Shown here: positions 33,755 to 42,209 of the stretch, piece after piece
Position numbering within the stretch: position 1 is the first letter of the stretch
How the letters are laid out: every line of letters begins with the position of its first letter
From: Herbaspirillum sp. RV1423
GTDB taxonomy: Bacteria > Pseudomonadota > Gammaproteobacteria > Burkholderiales > Burkholderiaceae_D
Direction of reading: 5' to 3'
Length of the DNA: 42,459 nucleotides
NCBI RefSeq assembly: GCF_000577615.1
Contig: NZ_CBXX010000046.1
Location: 1 to 42,459 of the forward strand
The notes under the pieces: model-generated
What the model was told of the DNA's origin: nothing
The model's database searches: none
What the model saw: only the letters and a program-made list of their open reading frames with translations
Position numbers and translations under genes: made by a program

Positions 33755-33766
33755 ATTGCATCCAAT
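33755..33766. promoter_or_regulatory. Probable GntR/FCD operator ATTGCATCCAAT
   Basis: Form ATTGnATnCAAT. It starts 34 nt after the start of the GGATATC string, exactly the distance found at 23274/23308. Confidence 0.65.
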
Positions 33767-33915
33767 TTACATTATTCTTAACATCCAATGTGCTTCCGAC
33801 TTCCCGCCGCAAAAACATTGCGCTGCGCTCTTCCTCCCATCCGGGTTCAGGATTTTATTTCCTGCCGAGTCGCTTTTGACGATCGGCACGGCCATCAATA
33901 ACTATCAGGGATCAC

Positions 33916-34935
33916 ATGAACGAACCAGTTAATTTATCCTTGGCCGAGGTCCATCGACTTGCGGTTGAAGTACTTGAAAAAAACGGGCTTGGCAGCGACC
34001 ATGCCCATGCCATTGCGAAAGTGATTACGGCAGGAGAGCGTGACGAATGCTATTCGCACGGCGTGTACCGTCTGATCGTGAGCGTGAACACGTTAAGGCA
34101 AGGGAAAGTCAACAAGACGGCGCGGCCCGAGGTTATCGACGTCGCACCGGCGGTTGTCAGAGTCGATGCGAATTTCGGATATTCCCAGCTCGCCTTCGAA
34201 ATGGGGGCCGAGTATCTCGCCGAAAAAGCCCGCAAGGTCGGGATAGCGGCGCTGGCCATTAACAACTGCTTCCACTTCTCCGCCCTCTGGCCTGAAGTTG
34301 AACATTTGGCATCCAAGGGACTGGTCGGTCTGGCGCTGACGCCAAGCCATAGCTGGGTCGCGCCTGCCGGCGGCACCAGACCTGTGTTTGGCACCAATCC
34401 CATCGCATTCGCCTGGCCTCGGCCTGGGGGCGTGCCTTATGTGTTTGACTTTGCGACCAGCGCGGCGGCAAGAGGAGAAATTGAACTGCATCGCCGCAGC
34501 GGCAAGGCGATCCCGTTAGGCTGGGCGGTTGATGAAAACGGTGCGCCGACCGACAATGCCGAGTCGGCGCTGGCCGGTGCAATGCTCACCTTTGGACAAC
34601 ACAAAGGCTCTGCCTTGTCTTGCATGATTGAATTGCTTGCCGGCCCTCTGATCGGCGACCTGCTGAGCAGCGAATCCCAAGCACTTGATGCGGGGGCCGG
34701 CGCCACGCCCTGTCACGGCGAGCTGATCCTCGCACTTGATCCGAAGGTATTCTTGGGCGGCAATGTGAAAGCGAACTTCGAGCGGGCGGAAAAGCTGTTT
34801 CAGCAGATTACCGGCCAGGGAGCGCGACTTCCATCGCAGCGCAGATTCGATGCCCGAATCCGCAGTCAGGAAAAGGGCGTATTTGTGCCGCGGAAACTAT
34901 TCGATGACATACGCGCCTTGATTCCGCTCTCCTGA
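33916..34935 (+). CDS. Ldh2/MDG2-family oxidoreductase, probable cyclic-imine (pyrroline-2-carboxylate) reductase
   Basis: ATG at 33916 follows AGGGAT. 339 residues of the malate/L-lactate dehydrogenase (Ldh2) fold, which also includes DpkA-type delta1-pyrroline/piperideine-2-carboxylate reductases. Visible family marks are the catalytic SHG region (ERDECYSHGVYRL, near residue 47), AINNCFHFSALWP, GTNPIAFAWPRPG and GQHKGSALSCMIELLAG. It would reduce a cyclic imine such as 1-pyrroline-2-carboxylate to proline with NAD(P)H. Shared promoter/operator architecture with the oxidase operon links it to hydroxyproline/proline use. A ureidoglycolate or malate dehydrogenase role is less likely here. Confidence 0.8.
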   Translation: MNEPVNLSLAEVHRLAVEVLEKNGLGSDHAHAIAKVITAGERDECYSHGVYRLIVSVNTLRQGKVNKTARPEVIDVAPAVVRVDANFGYSQLAFEMGAEYLAEKARKVGIAALAINNCFHFSALWPEVEHLASKGLVGLALTPSHSWVAPAGGTRPVFGTNPIAFAWPRPGGVPYVFDFATSAAARGEIELHRRSGKAIPLGWAVDENGAPTDNAESALAGAMLTFGQHKGSALSCMIELLAGPLIGDLLSSESQALDAGAGATPCHGELILALDPKVFLGGNVKANFERAEKLFQQITGQGARLPSQRRFDARIRSQEKGVFVPRKLFDDIRALIPLS

Positions 34936-34998
34936 GTCAGGCAGGCCGCCTGCAAGAGCTTCGCACCGATTCAAGGGTGAGTCCCGCGCATATCGGAC

Positions 34999-36273
34999 TT
35001 ATCTTCCCAATCTGAAATCCACTTCCGCAGCACGCCCCGGCAAGTCGAGCTGCGCCCGGACCGATGCCGCACGACTGACGACCTTGCCGCGCCGAATGAC
35101 AAATCGCCGCGCCGCGCGCAAGCGGATTGCTTCAATCGGATCGGCTGCATCCAGCACGACGAAATCGGCATGGCAACCGATTTCCAGGCCATATCCTTCC
35201 AGCCCGAGAATGCGGGCCGGCGTTTCGGTCACGGCCCGGAAACATTCGCGCATGGCGTCCTGCCCGGTCATCTGCGCGACATGCAAGCCCATGTGCGCCA
35301 CTTCCAGCATGTCCGCCGAGCCGAGGCTGTACCAGGGATCCATCACGCAATCGTGACCGAAAGCCACATCGATGCCGGCCGCCAGCATTTCCGGCACGCG
35401 CGTCATGCCGCGCCGTTTGGGATAGGTATCGTGATGTCCTTGCAGCGTGATATTGATCAGCGGATTGGCGATGGCGGCGACGCCGGATTCGCGTATCAGC
35501 GGCAGCAGCTTGCTGACGTAGTAATTGTCCATGGAATGCATCGACGTCAGGTGCGAGCCGGCTACCCTGCCCTGCATGCCCAGCCGTTGCGCATGGTATG
35601 CCAGGGTCTCGATATGGCGTGACATGGGGTCGTCGGACTCGTCGCAATGCATGTCGACGCGCAGGCCTTTTTCGGCCGCGAATTCGCACAGAATTTTTAC
35701 CGATTCGGCACCGTCGGCCATGGTCCGTTCGAAATGCGGAATGCCGCCGACCACATCCACACCCATGGCGATGGCGCGCTTCAGGTTGGCCAACGCCGTG
35801 GCGCTGCGCAGCAGGCCGTCCTGCGGAAATGCGACGAGTTGCACATCCAGATAAGGTGCAACCTGTTTCTTCACATGCAGCAAGGCTTCGACAGCGAGCA
35901 GACGATCGTCGCAAATGTCGACATGCGAGCGAATCGCCAACAAGCCGCGTGCAACCGCCCAGTCGCAGTATTGCAGCGCACGGTCGATCAGCGCCTGTTG
36001 CGTCAGGTGCGGCTTCAGCTCGCCCCACAGCGCGATGCCCTCAAGCAGGGTGCCGGACGCATTCACGCGCGGCAGTCCGTAACTGAGCGTGGCGTCCATA
36101 TGGAAATGCGCATCGACAAAAGGCGGCGTCACCAGGTCGCCGCCGGCATCGATTTCTTGCGCGCCGCGTACCGGGAGTGCAGGACCGATGGCGGCGATGC
36201 GACCAGCCTTCACCGCGATGTCGACATGTTGGCTGCCGTCAGTCAGCGTAGCGTTGCGTATGACCAGGTCCAT
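34999..36273 (-). CDS. codA: Cytosine deaminase-like amidohydrolase
   Basis: ATG at 36273 follows AAGGAGG by 8 nt. The 424-residue protein shows the CodA signature set: His56/His58 (DAHFHMD), His209 with Glu212 (HCDESDD), His241 (GSHLTSMHS) and Asp308 in GHDCVMDPWYSLG, matching the spacing of the E. coli enzyme's metal and catalytic residues. It should deaminate cytosine or a related base (isocytosine, isoguanine, creatinine-like rings) in the cytoplasm. It is downstream of and codirectional with the second Liv-type ABC operon (80 nt gap with a hairpin), so it may be the last gene of that transcript; the importer could then carry a nitrogenous base or ureide, but this is inference. Confidence 0.8.
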   Translation of the reverse strand: MDLVIRNATLTDGSQHVDIAVKAGRIAAIGPALPVRGAQEIDAGGDLVTPPFVDAHFHMDATLSYGLPRVNASGTLLEGIALWGELKPHLTQQALIDRALQYCDWAVARGLLAIRSHVDICDDRLLAVEALLHVKKQVAPYLDVQLVAFPQDGLLRSATALANLKRAIAMGVDVVGGIPHFERTMADGAESVKILCEFAAEKGLRVDMHCDESDDPMSRHIETLAYHAQRLGMQGRVAGSHLTSMHSMDNYYVSKLLPLIRESGVAAIANPLINITLQGHHDTYPKRRGMTRVPEMLAAGIDVAFGHDCVMDPWYSLGSADMLEVAHMGLHVAQMTGQDAMRECFRAVTETPARILGLEGYGLEIGCHADFVVLDAADPIEAIRLRAARRFVIRRGKVVSRAASVRAQLDLPGRAAEVDFRLGR

Positions 36274-36293
36274 CTGGCATGCCTCCTTAATCT

Positions 36294-36316
36294 GCCCGGC
36301 GCACGGCAAGCCGGGC
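36294..36316 (-). terminator. Intercistronic hairpin between livF and codA
   Basis: Arms GCCCGGC / GCCGGGC with a 9-nt loop and no T tract. It may reduce readthrough or stabilise mRNA rather than stop transcription. Confidence 0.35.
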
Positions 36317-36353
36317 GCCGGCGTATCCGGTTGCCGGCCTGGTAATCTGGAAC

Positions 36354-37082
36354 TTAGTGATGCGTGCCACCGCCGAGATAAGCCGCCTGCACCGCCGGGT
36401 CGTTCTGCAATTTGTCGGCCGGGCCGTGTACGGATATCCTGCCGTTTTCCAGCACGTAGCCGTAATCGGCGACGTTCAATGCGGCAGCGGCGAATTGCTC
36501 CACCAGCAGCATCGTAATCCCCTGCTCTTTCAGGCGCAAGATGATGCGGAACACTTCTTCGACCAGGATGGGTGCGAGACCCATCGATGGTTCGTCGAGC
36601 AAGATGACTTCCGGGTTCAGCATCACGGCGCGGGCCATGGCGAGCATTTGCTGTTCGCCGCCGGACAAGGTGCCGGCCAGTTGCATCTGCCGCTCCTTGA
36701 GGCGTGGGAACAGTTCCAGCGCGCGTTCCAGGTCGCGGTTGATGTCGCCCTTGGGACGTGATCTGGTGAAACGCGGAAAAGCGCCGAGCAGCAGGTTGTC
36801 GATGACGCTCATGGTGGCGAAGACGCGGCGGCCTTCAGGCGAGTGAGCCAGGCCGGCGCGCGCGATCTTGTGCGAGTCCTGGCCGGTGACATCCTTGCCA
36901 CCCAGGGTGACGGTGCCGCCCTTGGGCTTGATCATGCCGGAGATGGCGCGCATGGTGGTGGTTTTGCCGGCACCGTTGGAGCCGATCAGGGTGACCACTT
37001 TGCCTTTCGGCACATCCAGAGAAATGCCGTGCAACACTTCAACCTTGCCGTAAGCGGCCTGCAAATTCGAAATCGTCAACAT
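36354..37082 (-). CDS. livF: ABC transporter ATP-binding protein, LivF type (second system)
   Basis: Start ATG 37082 (ribosome site GGGAG); it overlaps nothing and begins 1 nt after the livMG stop. 242 residues with Walker A GSNGAGKTT, signature LSGGEQQML, Walker B VILLDEPSMGLAP and LLVEQF. It is the second ATPase of a branched-chain amino-acid-type importer whose LivG half is fused to LivM in the upstream gene. Confidence 0.9.
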   Translation of the reverse strand: MLTISNLQAAYGKVEVLHGISLDVPKGKVVTLIGSNGAGKTTTMRAISGMIKPKGGTVTLGGKDVTGQDSHKIARAGLAHSPEGRRVFATMSVIDNLLLGAFPRFTRSRPKGDINRDLERALELFPRLKERQMQLAGTLSGGEQQMLAMARAVMLNPEVILLDEPSMGLAPILVEEVFRIILRLKEQGITMLLVEQFAAAALNVADYGYVLENGRISVHGPADKLQNDPAVQAAYLGGGTHH

Positions 37083-37083
37083 C

Positions 37084-39048
37084 TCAAGCTCCCGCGGTGG
37101 TTGGGGTGGAATCACCGGCGCTGCCGCCGAGATAGGCTTCGATCACCTTGGGGTTGGCCTGCACTTCGGCCGGCTTGCCTTCGGCGATCTTCTGGCCGAA
37201 GTCGAGCACGGTGACAGTGTCGCAGATCGACATGACGACGTCCATGTGATGCTCGATGAGGATGATGGTGATGCCGACATCGCGGATCTTGCGGATGATG
37301 GCGACCAGTTCCTTGATATCGGGCGCGGTCAGGCCGGCGGCCGGTTCGTCGAGCAGCAGCAGGCTCGGGTTCAGGCCGAGCGCGCGGCCGATTTCGAGCA
37401 GGCGCTGTTTGCCGTACGGCAGGTTGCGCGCTTCTTCGTTGGCAAGATCGGCGAGACCCACGAACTCCAGGATCGCAGCGGCGCGCTCGCGTGCGGCGCG
37501 CTCTTCACGCTTGTAGCGCGGCGTCTGAATCATGACGTCGGCGACGTTGCTGTTGAAGGTGTGATGCAAGCCGACCAGGACGTTCTCCGTGGCGGTCATT
37601 TCACCGAACAACTGGACGTTCTGGAAGGTGCGCGCCACGCCGCCCAAGGCGATCAGCGACGGCGTCTGGCCGGTGATGGCGCGGCCATCGTATTCCACTG
37701 CGCCGTCGGTCGGGCGATAGATGCCGGTCAGCACGTTCATCATGGTGCTCTTGCCGGAGCCGTTCGGCCCGATCAGGCCGTGCACGGTGCCCTTGCGGAC
37801 GTCGAGGTCGACCTTGTTGAGCGCCTTGAGACCGCCGAATTGCATCAGCACCTGGCTGACTTTGAGCAGGGTTGCGCCGTCTTCCTTGACGGCTGCCGTG
37901 GTGATGACGGCTTCGGCCTTGTCGCCGGCAATTTGCTGCGCCAGCGGGACACGTTTGCTGAACACGCGACCGAACAGGCTGCGGCAAAAACCGACGATGC
38001 CATCCTGCAGGTAGTAGACCACGAACAAGGTCATCAGGCCGAAGATGGTGAGACGCCAGTCGGTGATGTTTTCCAGCTTGTAGGAGAACGCGGCCATCAG
38101 GATGGTGGCGACGACCGGCACGGCAATTTCACGCGGGGTTTTGGTTTTCTTGACGACCGAGGCGACGCTGCCGAGGACGACGATGACGGCGGCGACAGTG
38201 GCGATCTGGCGGAACAGATCTATGTCGGACAGCAGGCTGGGCAACATCACCACGATCAGCGCGCCGATCAGCGAACCGATGCGCGACTTGCGGCCGCCCA
38301 TGATCACCGCCAGCAAGAACAGGATGGTCAGTTCGAAGTTGTAGGTATTGGGCGAGATGTACTCTTCCGAATACGCATACAGGCAACCCGACAAACCGGC
38401 CAGCGCGGCGCTGATGATGAAGGCGTAGACCTTGTAGCGATACACCGAGACGCCCATGCAGTCCGATGCGATCGGACTGTCGCGCAACGCCTGGAAAGCG
38501 CGGCCGAGGTTGGAGCGCAGGATGCGATGCACGACGATCAGCGACAGCACCATGAGCACGGCGACGACGTAGAAGAATTCGACTTCATCGAGTTTGACGC
38601 CGCCGAACATCGGCTTGGGAAGCTTGACGCCCATCGGCCCGTCGGTGAGGAAAGTCATTTCGTTGATGAGGATCTGGATGATGGTGCCGAACGCCAGCGT
38701 CACCATCGCCAGATAAGGACCGGTCACGCGCAAGGCCGGCAAGGCCAGTACCGCGCCGAACACCGCCGTGACCGCGATGCTGGCCGGCATGGTGATCAGG
38801 AACGGCAGGCCGAGCTTGAAGTACAGCACGCCGGCGGTATACGAGCCGATGCCGAACAGGCCCGCATGACCGAGCGATACCTGGCCGGTATAGCCGACCA
38901 CGATGTCCAGGCCGAACAGCAGGATGGCATAGATCAGGATGGTTTCCGCCAGATGCAGGTAGTAGGGATTGCGCACCACCTGAGGTAGCGCCGCCAGCGC
39001 GGCAATGCCGAGGAGGGAAATGAGAAGGACTTTTTTGTTCATATTCAT
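37084..39048 (-). CDS. Fused LivM permease-LivG ATPase (second system)
   Basis: 654 residues in one frame from ATG 39048 (AAAGGTG upstream). Residues about 1-330 are a LivM permease (GYTGQVSLGHAGLFGIGSYTAG, then SNLGRAFQALRDSPIASDCMG). About 335-370 adds extra membrane segments, and about 390-654 is a complete LivG ATPase with GPNGSGKST, the LivG-type signature NLPYGKQRLLEIG, LLLLDEPAAGL and LIEHHMD. M-G fusion occurs naturally in betaproteobacterial Liv operons and is not an assembly artefact, as both halves are intact. It works with the LivH, LivF and LivJ encoded around it. Confidence 0.9.
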   Translation of the reverse strand: MNMNKKVLLISLLGIAALAALPQVVRNPYYLHLAETILIYAILLFGLDIVVGYTGQVSLGHAGLFGIGSYTAGVLYFKLGLPFLITMPASIAVTAVFGAVLALPALRVTGPYLAMVTLAFGTIIQILINEMTFLTDGPMGVKLPKPMFGGVKLDEVEFFYVVAVLMVLSLIVVHRILRSNLGRAFQALRDSPIASDCMGVSVYRYKVYAFIISAALAGLSGCLYAYSEEYISPNTYNFELTILFLLAVIMGGRKSRIGSLIGALIVVMLPSLLSDIDLFRQIATVAAVIVVLGSVASVVKKTKTPREIAVPVVATILMAAFSYKLENITDWRLTIFGLMTLFVVYYLQDGIVGFCRSLFGRVFSKRVPLAQQIAGDKAEAVITTAAVKEDGATLLKVSQVLMQFGGLKALNKVDLDVRKGTVHGLIGPNGSGKSTMMNVLTGIYRPTDGAVEYDGRAITGQTPSLIALGGVARTFQNVQLFGEMTATENVLVGLHHTFNSNVADVMIQTPRYKREERAARERAAAILEFVGLADLANEEARNLPYGKQRLLEIGRALGLNPSLLLLDEPAAGLTAPDIKELVAIIRKIRDVGITIILIEHHMDVVMSICDTVTVLDFGQKIAEGKPAEVQANPKVIEAYLGGSAGDSTPTTAGA

Positions 39049-39056
39049 TACACCTT

Positions 39057-39947
39057 TCAGACCTTCTTGATCGCAGTTTTGCCAAACAGGCCTGCAGGTT
39101 TGACTGCCAGCACCAGCAACAGCAGCAACAACCCGGGGACTTCCTTGTAGCCGGTCGAGATGTAGAAACCTGTGACGGTTTCGGCGATGCCGAGGATCAG
39201 CCCCCCGACGATTGCGCCCATGCCCGAAGTCAGGCCGCCGATGATCGCCACGGCAAACGCCTTCAAACCTAGCGCCGCGCCCATGGTGGCGCCGGTCAAG
39301 GTCAGCGGCGCCACCAGCACGCCGGCGAAGGCGGCTGTTGCCGAGGAAAGTGCGTATGAGAATGTGATCACCATGCTGGTATTGATGCCCATCAGGCCGG
39401 CGGCGTCACGGTCATTCGATGTGGCGACGACTGCTTTTCCGTAGATCGATTTGCGATTGAAGATTTCCACCGCGAGCATCATTGCCAGAGCGCCGACCAC
39501 CACCAGCACCTGCATCGGCTGCACGTTGGCGCCGAATATCTGGAACGGCACGCCCGACAGCGGACTTGGAAACGGCAGGTCGTCCTTGCCCCAGATGTTT
39601 TCCGCGACGTTCTTGAAGATGATGGCGAGTGCGATGGTCGACATGATCCAGCCGAACTCAGACTTGATCTTGATCGCCGGACGCACGCCTATCCATTCGA
39701 CGAACATGCCTTGCAGCGCGCCGAAGACCAGCACCACGGGGATCATGAGCCAGTAGTTGAGGTAAGGGCCGCCATGTATGTTGCCGACCACCGACAGGCC
39801 GACCAGAGCCCCCAGCATCAAGGCTTCGCCCTGCCCGAAGTTCAGTGTGCCGGAGGTGGCGAAGGTCAGTTGATAACCGAAGGCAATCACCGCGTAGATC
39901 ATGCCTAGCGCGACGCCGCTGAAAACCAGCTGTAACAGAATATCCAT
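39057..39947 (-). CDS. livH: ABC transporter permease, LivH type (second system)
   Basis: Start at ATG 39947 (MDILLQLVFSG); the open frame extends nine residues further without support. 296 residues with about eight membrane helices and LivH motifs (TSGTLNFGQGEALMLGALVG, RKSIYGKAVVATSNDRDAAGLMGIN, GGLTSGMGAIVGGLILG). It lies 8 nt upstream of the livMG gene. Forms the inner-membrane channel with the LivM half of the fusion. Confidence 0.9.
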   Translation of the reverse strand: MDILLQLVFSGVALGMIYAVIAFGYQLTFATSGTLNFGQGEALMLGALVGLSVVGNIHGGPYLNYWLMIPVVLVFGALQGMFVEWIGVRPAIKIKSEFGWIMSTIALAIIFKNVAENIWGKDDLPFPSPLSGVPFQIFGANVQPMQVLVVVGALAMMLAVEIFNRKSIYGKAVVATSNDRDAAGLMGINTSMVITFSYALSSATAAFAGVLVAPLTLTGATMGAALGLKAFAVAIIGGLTSGMGAIVGGLILGIAETVTGFYISTGYKEVPGLLLLLLVLAVKPAGLFGKTAIKKV

Positions 39948-40182
39948 TATTTCTACCCAAAAAGCGGCTGCCATTGAATGGCCGGTTGAGTCTGCCGGAT
40001 TCTTTTCGAGTACTGGAATCGGAAAATATGACGAGTGCTGCCGAGCAAGGCGCGCGCCCCTGCTCGCCTTCGCTTTGCAGACGTCGGATGCCGCCGCTTG
40101 CGGCGGGCTAGCATTCCTTCGTTACCGCGACATTTTTTTCGCTTCCGGTACAAGTTAAAAAATCGTCAACAGACTCTGCGAA
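39948..40182. other. Promoter region of the second liv operon body
   Basis: About 235 nt without a gene between livH and the livJ terminator. It should hold a promoter for livH if the terminator at 40183 is effective; no confident hexamers. Confidence 0.4.
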
Positions 40183-40217
40183 AAAGGCCAGTCCCCGGAT
40201 CGCAAGGACTGGCCTTT
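40183..40217 (-). terminator. Rho-independent terminator after livJ
   Basis: Perfect 12-bp stem (40183-40194 with 40206-40217), 11-nt loop. The minus-strand transcript ends in five T. It lies 34 nt past the livJ stop and probably attenuates readthrough into livH, giving more binding protein than membrane complex. Confidence 0.85.
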
Positions 40218-40250
40218 ATGCTTTAACGACAATTCACACTGCCGTCAGAT

Positions 40251-41402
40251 TTATTTACCGAGAATGACGCGGCCGTTTTTCACTTCGCCCATCACAACCA
40301 TATTCGGCTTGATCGCTTCGTGGTCGGTATGCGAAAACGGTTTGTCGTAGGTAGTCACGACGCCTTCCACTTTGGTGTTCAGGCTTTCCAGGGCGGCGCG
40401 GACCTTTTCGCCGTCAGTGCTGCCGGCTTGCTTGATCGCGGCGGCCAGCAGATAGATCGAGTCGTAGCCTTGCGCTGCAGATACTGCGGAAGGAATGCGG
40501 TCAACCTTGTAGGCTTTTTGATAGGCTTCGATGAAGGCTTTGCGCTTGGGCGTATTGCCATCCTGGATGAAGGTTTGCGGCATGCGTGCGCCGTTGCCGT
40601 TCTTGCCGGAATTGTCGATGAAGTTGCCCATCGACAGCGGCCAGCTACCGATGATAGGTACATGCCAGTTCAGCTTCTCCATGCCGTTGGCGATCTGCGC
40701 CAGTTCAGGACCGATGCCATAGGTCAGCACGACTTGTGCGCCGCCCTGCTTGGACTTCAGCAACTGCGCGGTCATGTCGACGTCCTTGATGTTGTACTTC
40801 TCAACGGCGACCGGCGTGATCTTCTTGGCGGTCAGGACTTTTTCCAGATCTTCACGACCAAGCTGGCCGTAGTTGGTGGAGTCGGCCAGGATCGCGACCT
40901 TGGTGAATTTTTGCTTGTCGACCGCTTCATCGGCAATCATCTTGGCCTGAATGTTATCTGCGGCCGAGGTGCGGAAGATGTAGTTTTCCTTGTCTTTTTC
41001 GAATTGCTTGGTGATCACGCTGCCGGTGGCGACGTTGTTGATCACGGGAATCTTGGCTTCCTGATAGAAGCGTTGCGACGCCAATGCGACGCCGGTGTTG
41101 ATGAAACCGACTGTGGCGACGACTTTCTCTTTGTTGATCAGCTCTTGCGCAACCTGGACGCCACGTTCGTTCTTCGCTTCGTCATCGCGTTCGACCAGTT
41201 GCAACTGACGTCCCAGCACGCCGCCGGCGGCATTGATGTCGGCCACTGCCAGCTTGACGCCGTCGCGCATGGAAGCGCCCATCGGTGCAGAACCGCCAGT
41301 GAACGGACCGGAGACGCCGATCTTGATCGGATCGGCAGCCTGGCTGGAAAGGGAAAGGCTCAGCAATGCTGCTGCAACCAGAGCTTGGGTCTTGTAAGTC
41401 AT
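40251..41402 (-). CDS. livJ: Periplasmic branched-chain amino-acid-type binding protein (second system)
   Basis: ATG at 41402 follows AGGAGGA. Signal peptide MTYKTQALVAAALLSLSLSS with cleavage after QA; the mature protein starts ADPIKIGVSGPFTG. 383 residues, Peripla_BP_6 fold, with the family stretches SMRDGVKLAVADINAAGGVLG, ERDDEAKNERGVQVAQELI and VSAAQGYDSIYLLAAAI. It delivers the ligand to LivH/MG/F. Ligand not determinable from sequence: branched-chain amino acids by default, but adjacent codA leaves other options. Transcribed separately from livH by a terminator. Confidence 0.9.
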   Translation of the reverse strand: MTYKTQALVAAALLSLSLSSQAADPIKIGVSGPFTGGSAPMGASMRDGVKLAVADINAAGGVLGRQLQLVERDDEAKNERGVQVAQELINKEKVVATVGFINTGVALASQRFYQEAKIPVINNVATGSVITKQFEKDKENYIFRTSAADNIQAKMIADEAVDKQKFTKVAILADSTNYGQLGREDLEKVLTAKKITPVAVEKYNIKDVDMTAQLLKSKQGGAQVVLTYGIGPELAQIANGMEKLNWHVPIIGSWPLSMGNFIDNSGKNGNGARMPQTFIQDGNTPKRKAFIEAYQKAYKVDRIPSAVSAAQGYDSIYLLAAAIKQAGSTDGEKVRAALESLNTKVEGVVTTYDKPFSHTDHEAIKPNMVVMGEVKNGRVILGK

Positions 41403-41528
41403 TTGTCTTCCTCCTGGGTTTAATTATGTTGGCCAGACCATCTTGTGTGGACTATCTCCTTCCGGCTTCGGATCACTCCGGGCCCCCGGTGTCGGGGCTG
41501 ATTCTGTCGTATCTACCTTTCTCGAAAC

Positions 41529-41939
41529 TTACAAACCTGTCAGAGTTCGGCGGATACTATCGGGCAGCGGCACCGACTTTTCTTGTTGGAAGTTAACCCA
41601 CACGATCTTTGCGCCGCCTTCAGCATAAATGATTTCCGGCTGATCGACACGCCGGATCTCATAGGTAGTTTCCACACTCGAACGGCCGGGCTGCTTTGCG
41701 TACATCCGGATTTCGATGTCCGCCGGATATTTAAGCTGGCGCAGGAAACTGCAGTGCGCATTGACGATCACCGGCCCGAGCCCCTCCGCGACCATGTCGA
41801 CGGCTGCCGCCTCGATCCATTCGATGCGGGTCTGCTCCATGTAGCGGAAATAGACCGTGTTGTTTACATGGCCAAAGGCATCCATATCGCCCCAGCGAAT
41901 TTTCATGCAGGATGTATGGATCAATATCTTGTCGGTCAT
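41529..41939 (-). CDS. Acyl-CoA thioesterase, 4-hydroxybenzoyl-CoA thioesterase (hotdog) family
   Basis: Start ATG 41939 follows GGGAGG; an upstream ATG in the same frame lacks a ribosome site. 136 residues, the usual hotdog length. The catalytic loop DAFGHVNNTVYFRYMEQTRIEW is near residues 20-41, with the Asp20 nucleophile/base typical of the 4HBT family. It hydrolyses an acyl-CoA; in this clade often short or aromatic acyl groups. It is divergent from an ETF-ubiquinone oxidoreductase gene, consistent with acyl-CoA metabolism. Specific substrate unknown. Confidence 0.85.
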   Translation of the reverse strand: MTDKILIHTSCMKIRWGDMDAFGHVNNTVYFRYMEQTRIEWIEAAAVDMVAEGLGPVIVNAHCSFLRQLKYPADIEIRMYAKQPGRSSVETTYEIRRVDQPEIIYAEGGAKIVWVNFQQEKSVPLPDSIRRTLTGL

Positions 41940-42143
41940 CGGTACGGCCTCCCTTTCGAGCATTCTGTGCAATTGTTGAATTTATTTCACCTGGCGTTTC
42001 AGAGCCCTTTGACAGGACGTCCGTCCCGCTCCGATCAGTTTCGACTCGCGGCCTGCCCAGCGCCATTTCCATACTTACAAGAGGGAAATCACATAAAATA
42101 CTTGGCATCGCGGACATATTTTGTCGTTCAGACTAGCATTCTC

Positions 42144-42185
42144 TCGCAAAATATTGAACAATAGAACGATCGTTCGCAAAATATT
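42144..42185. promoter_or_regulatory. Palindromic operator with 30-bp-spaced direct repeats upstream of the ETF-QO gene
   Basis: GAACGATCGTTC (42164-42175) is a perfect palindrome of TetR-operator style. The 12-mer TCGCAAAATATT occurs at 42144-42155 and again at 42174-42185, exactly 30 bp apart, bracketing it. It ends 24 nt before the ATG at 42210. Confidence 0.55.
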
Positions 42186-42209
42186 CCAACCATAAATACG
42201 GGACACCCC

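Noticed and set aside
37246..38988. 580-residue plus-strand open frame opposite the livMG fusion
   Set aside because: Antisense shadow: Asp/His/Gln-rich, no domain; the minus strand encodes an obvious permease-ATPase.
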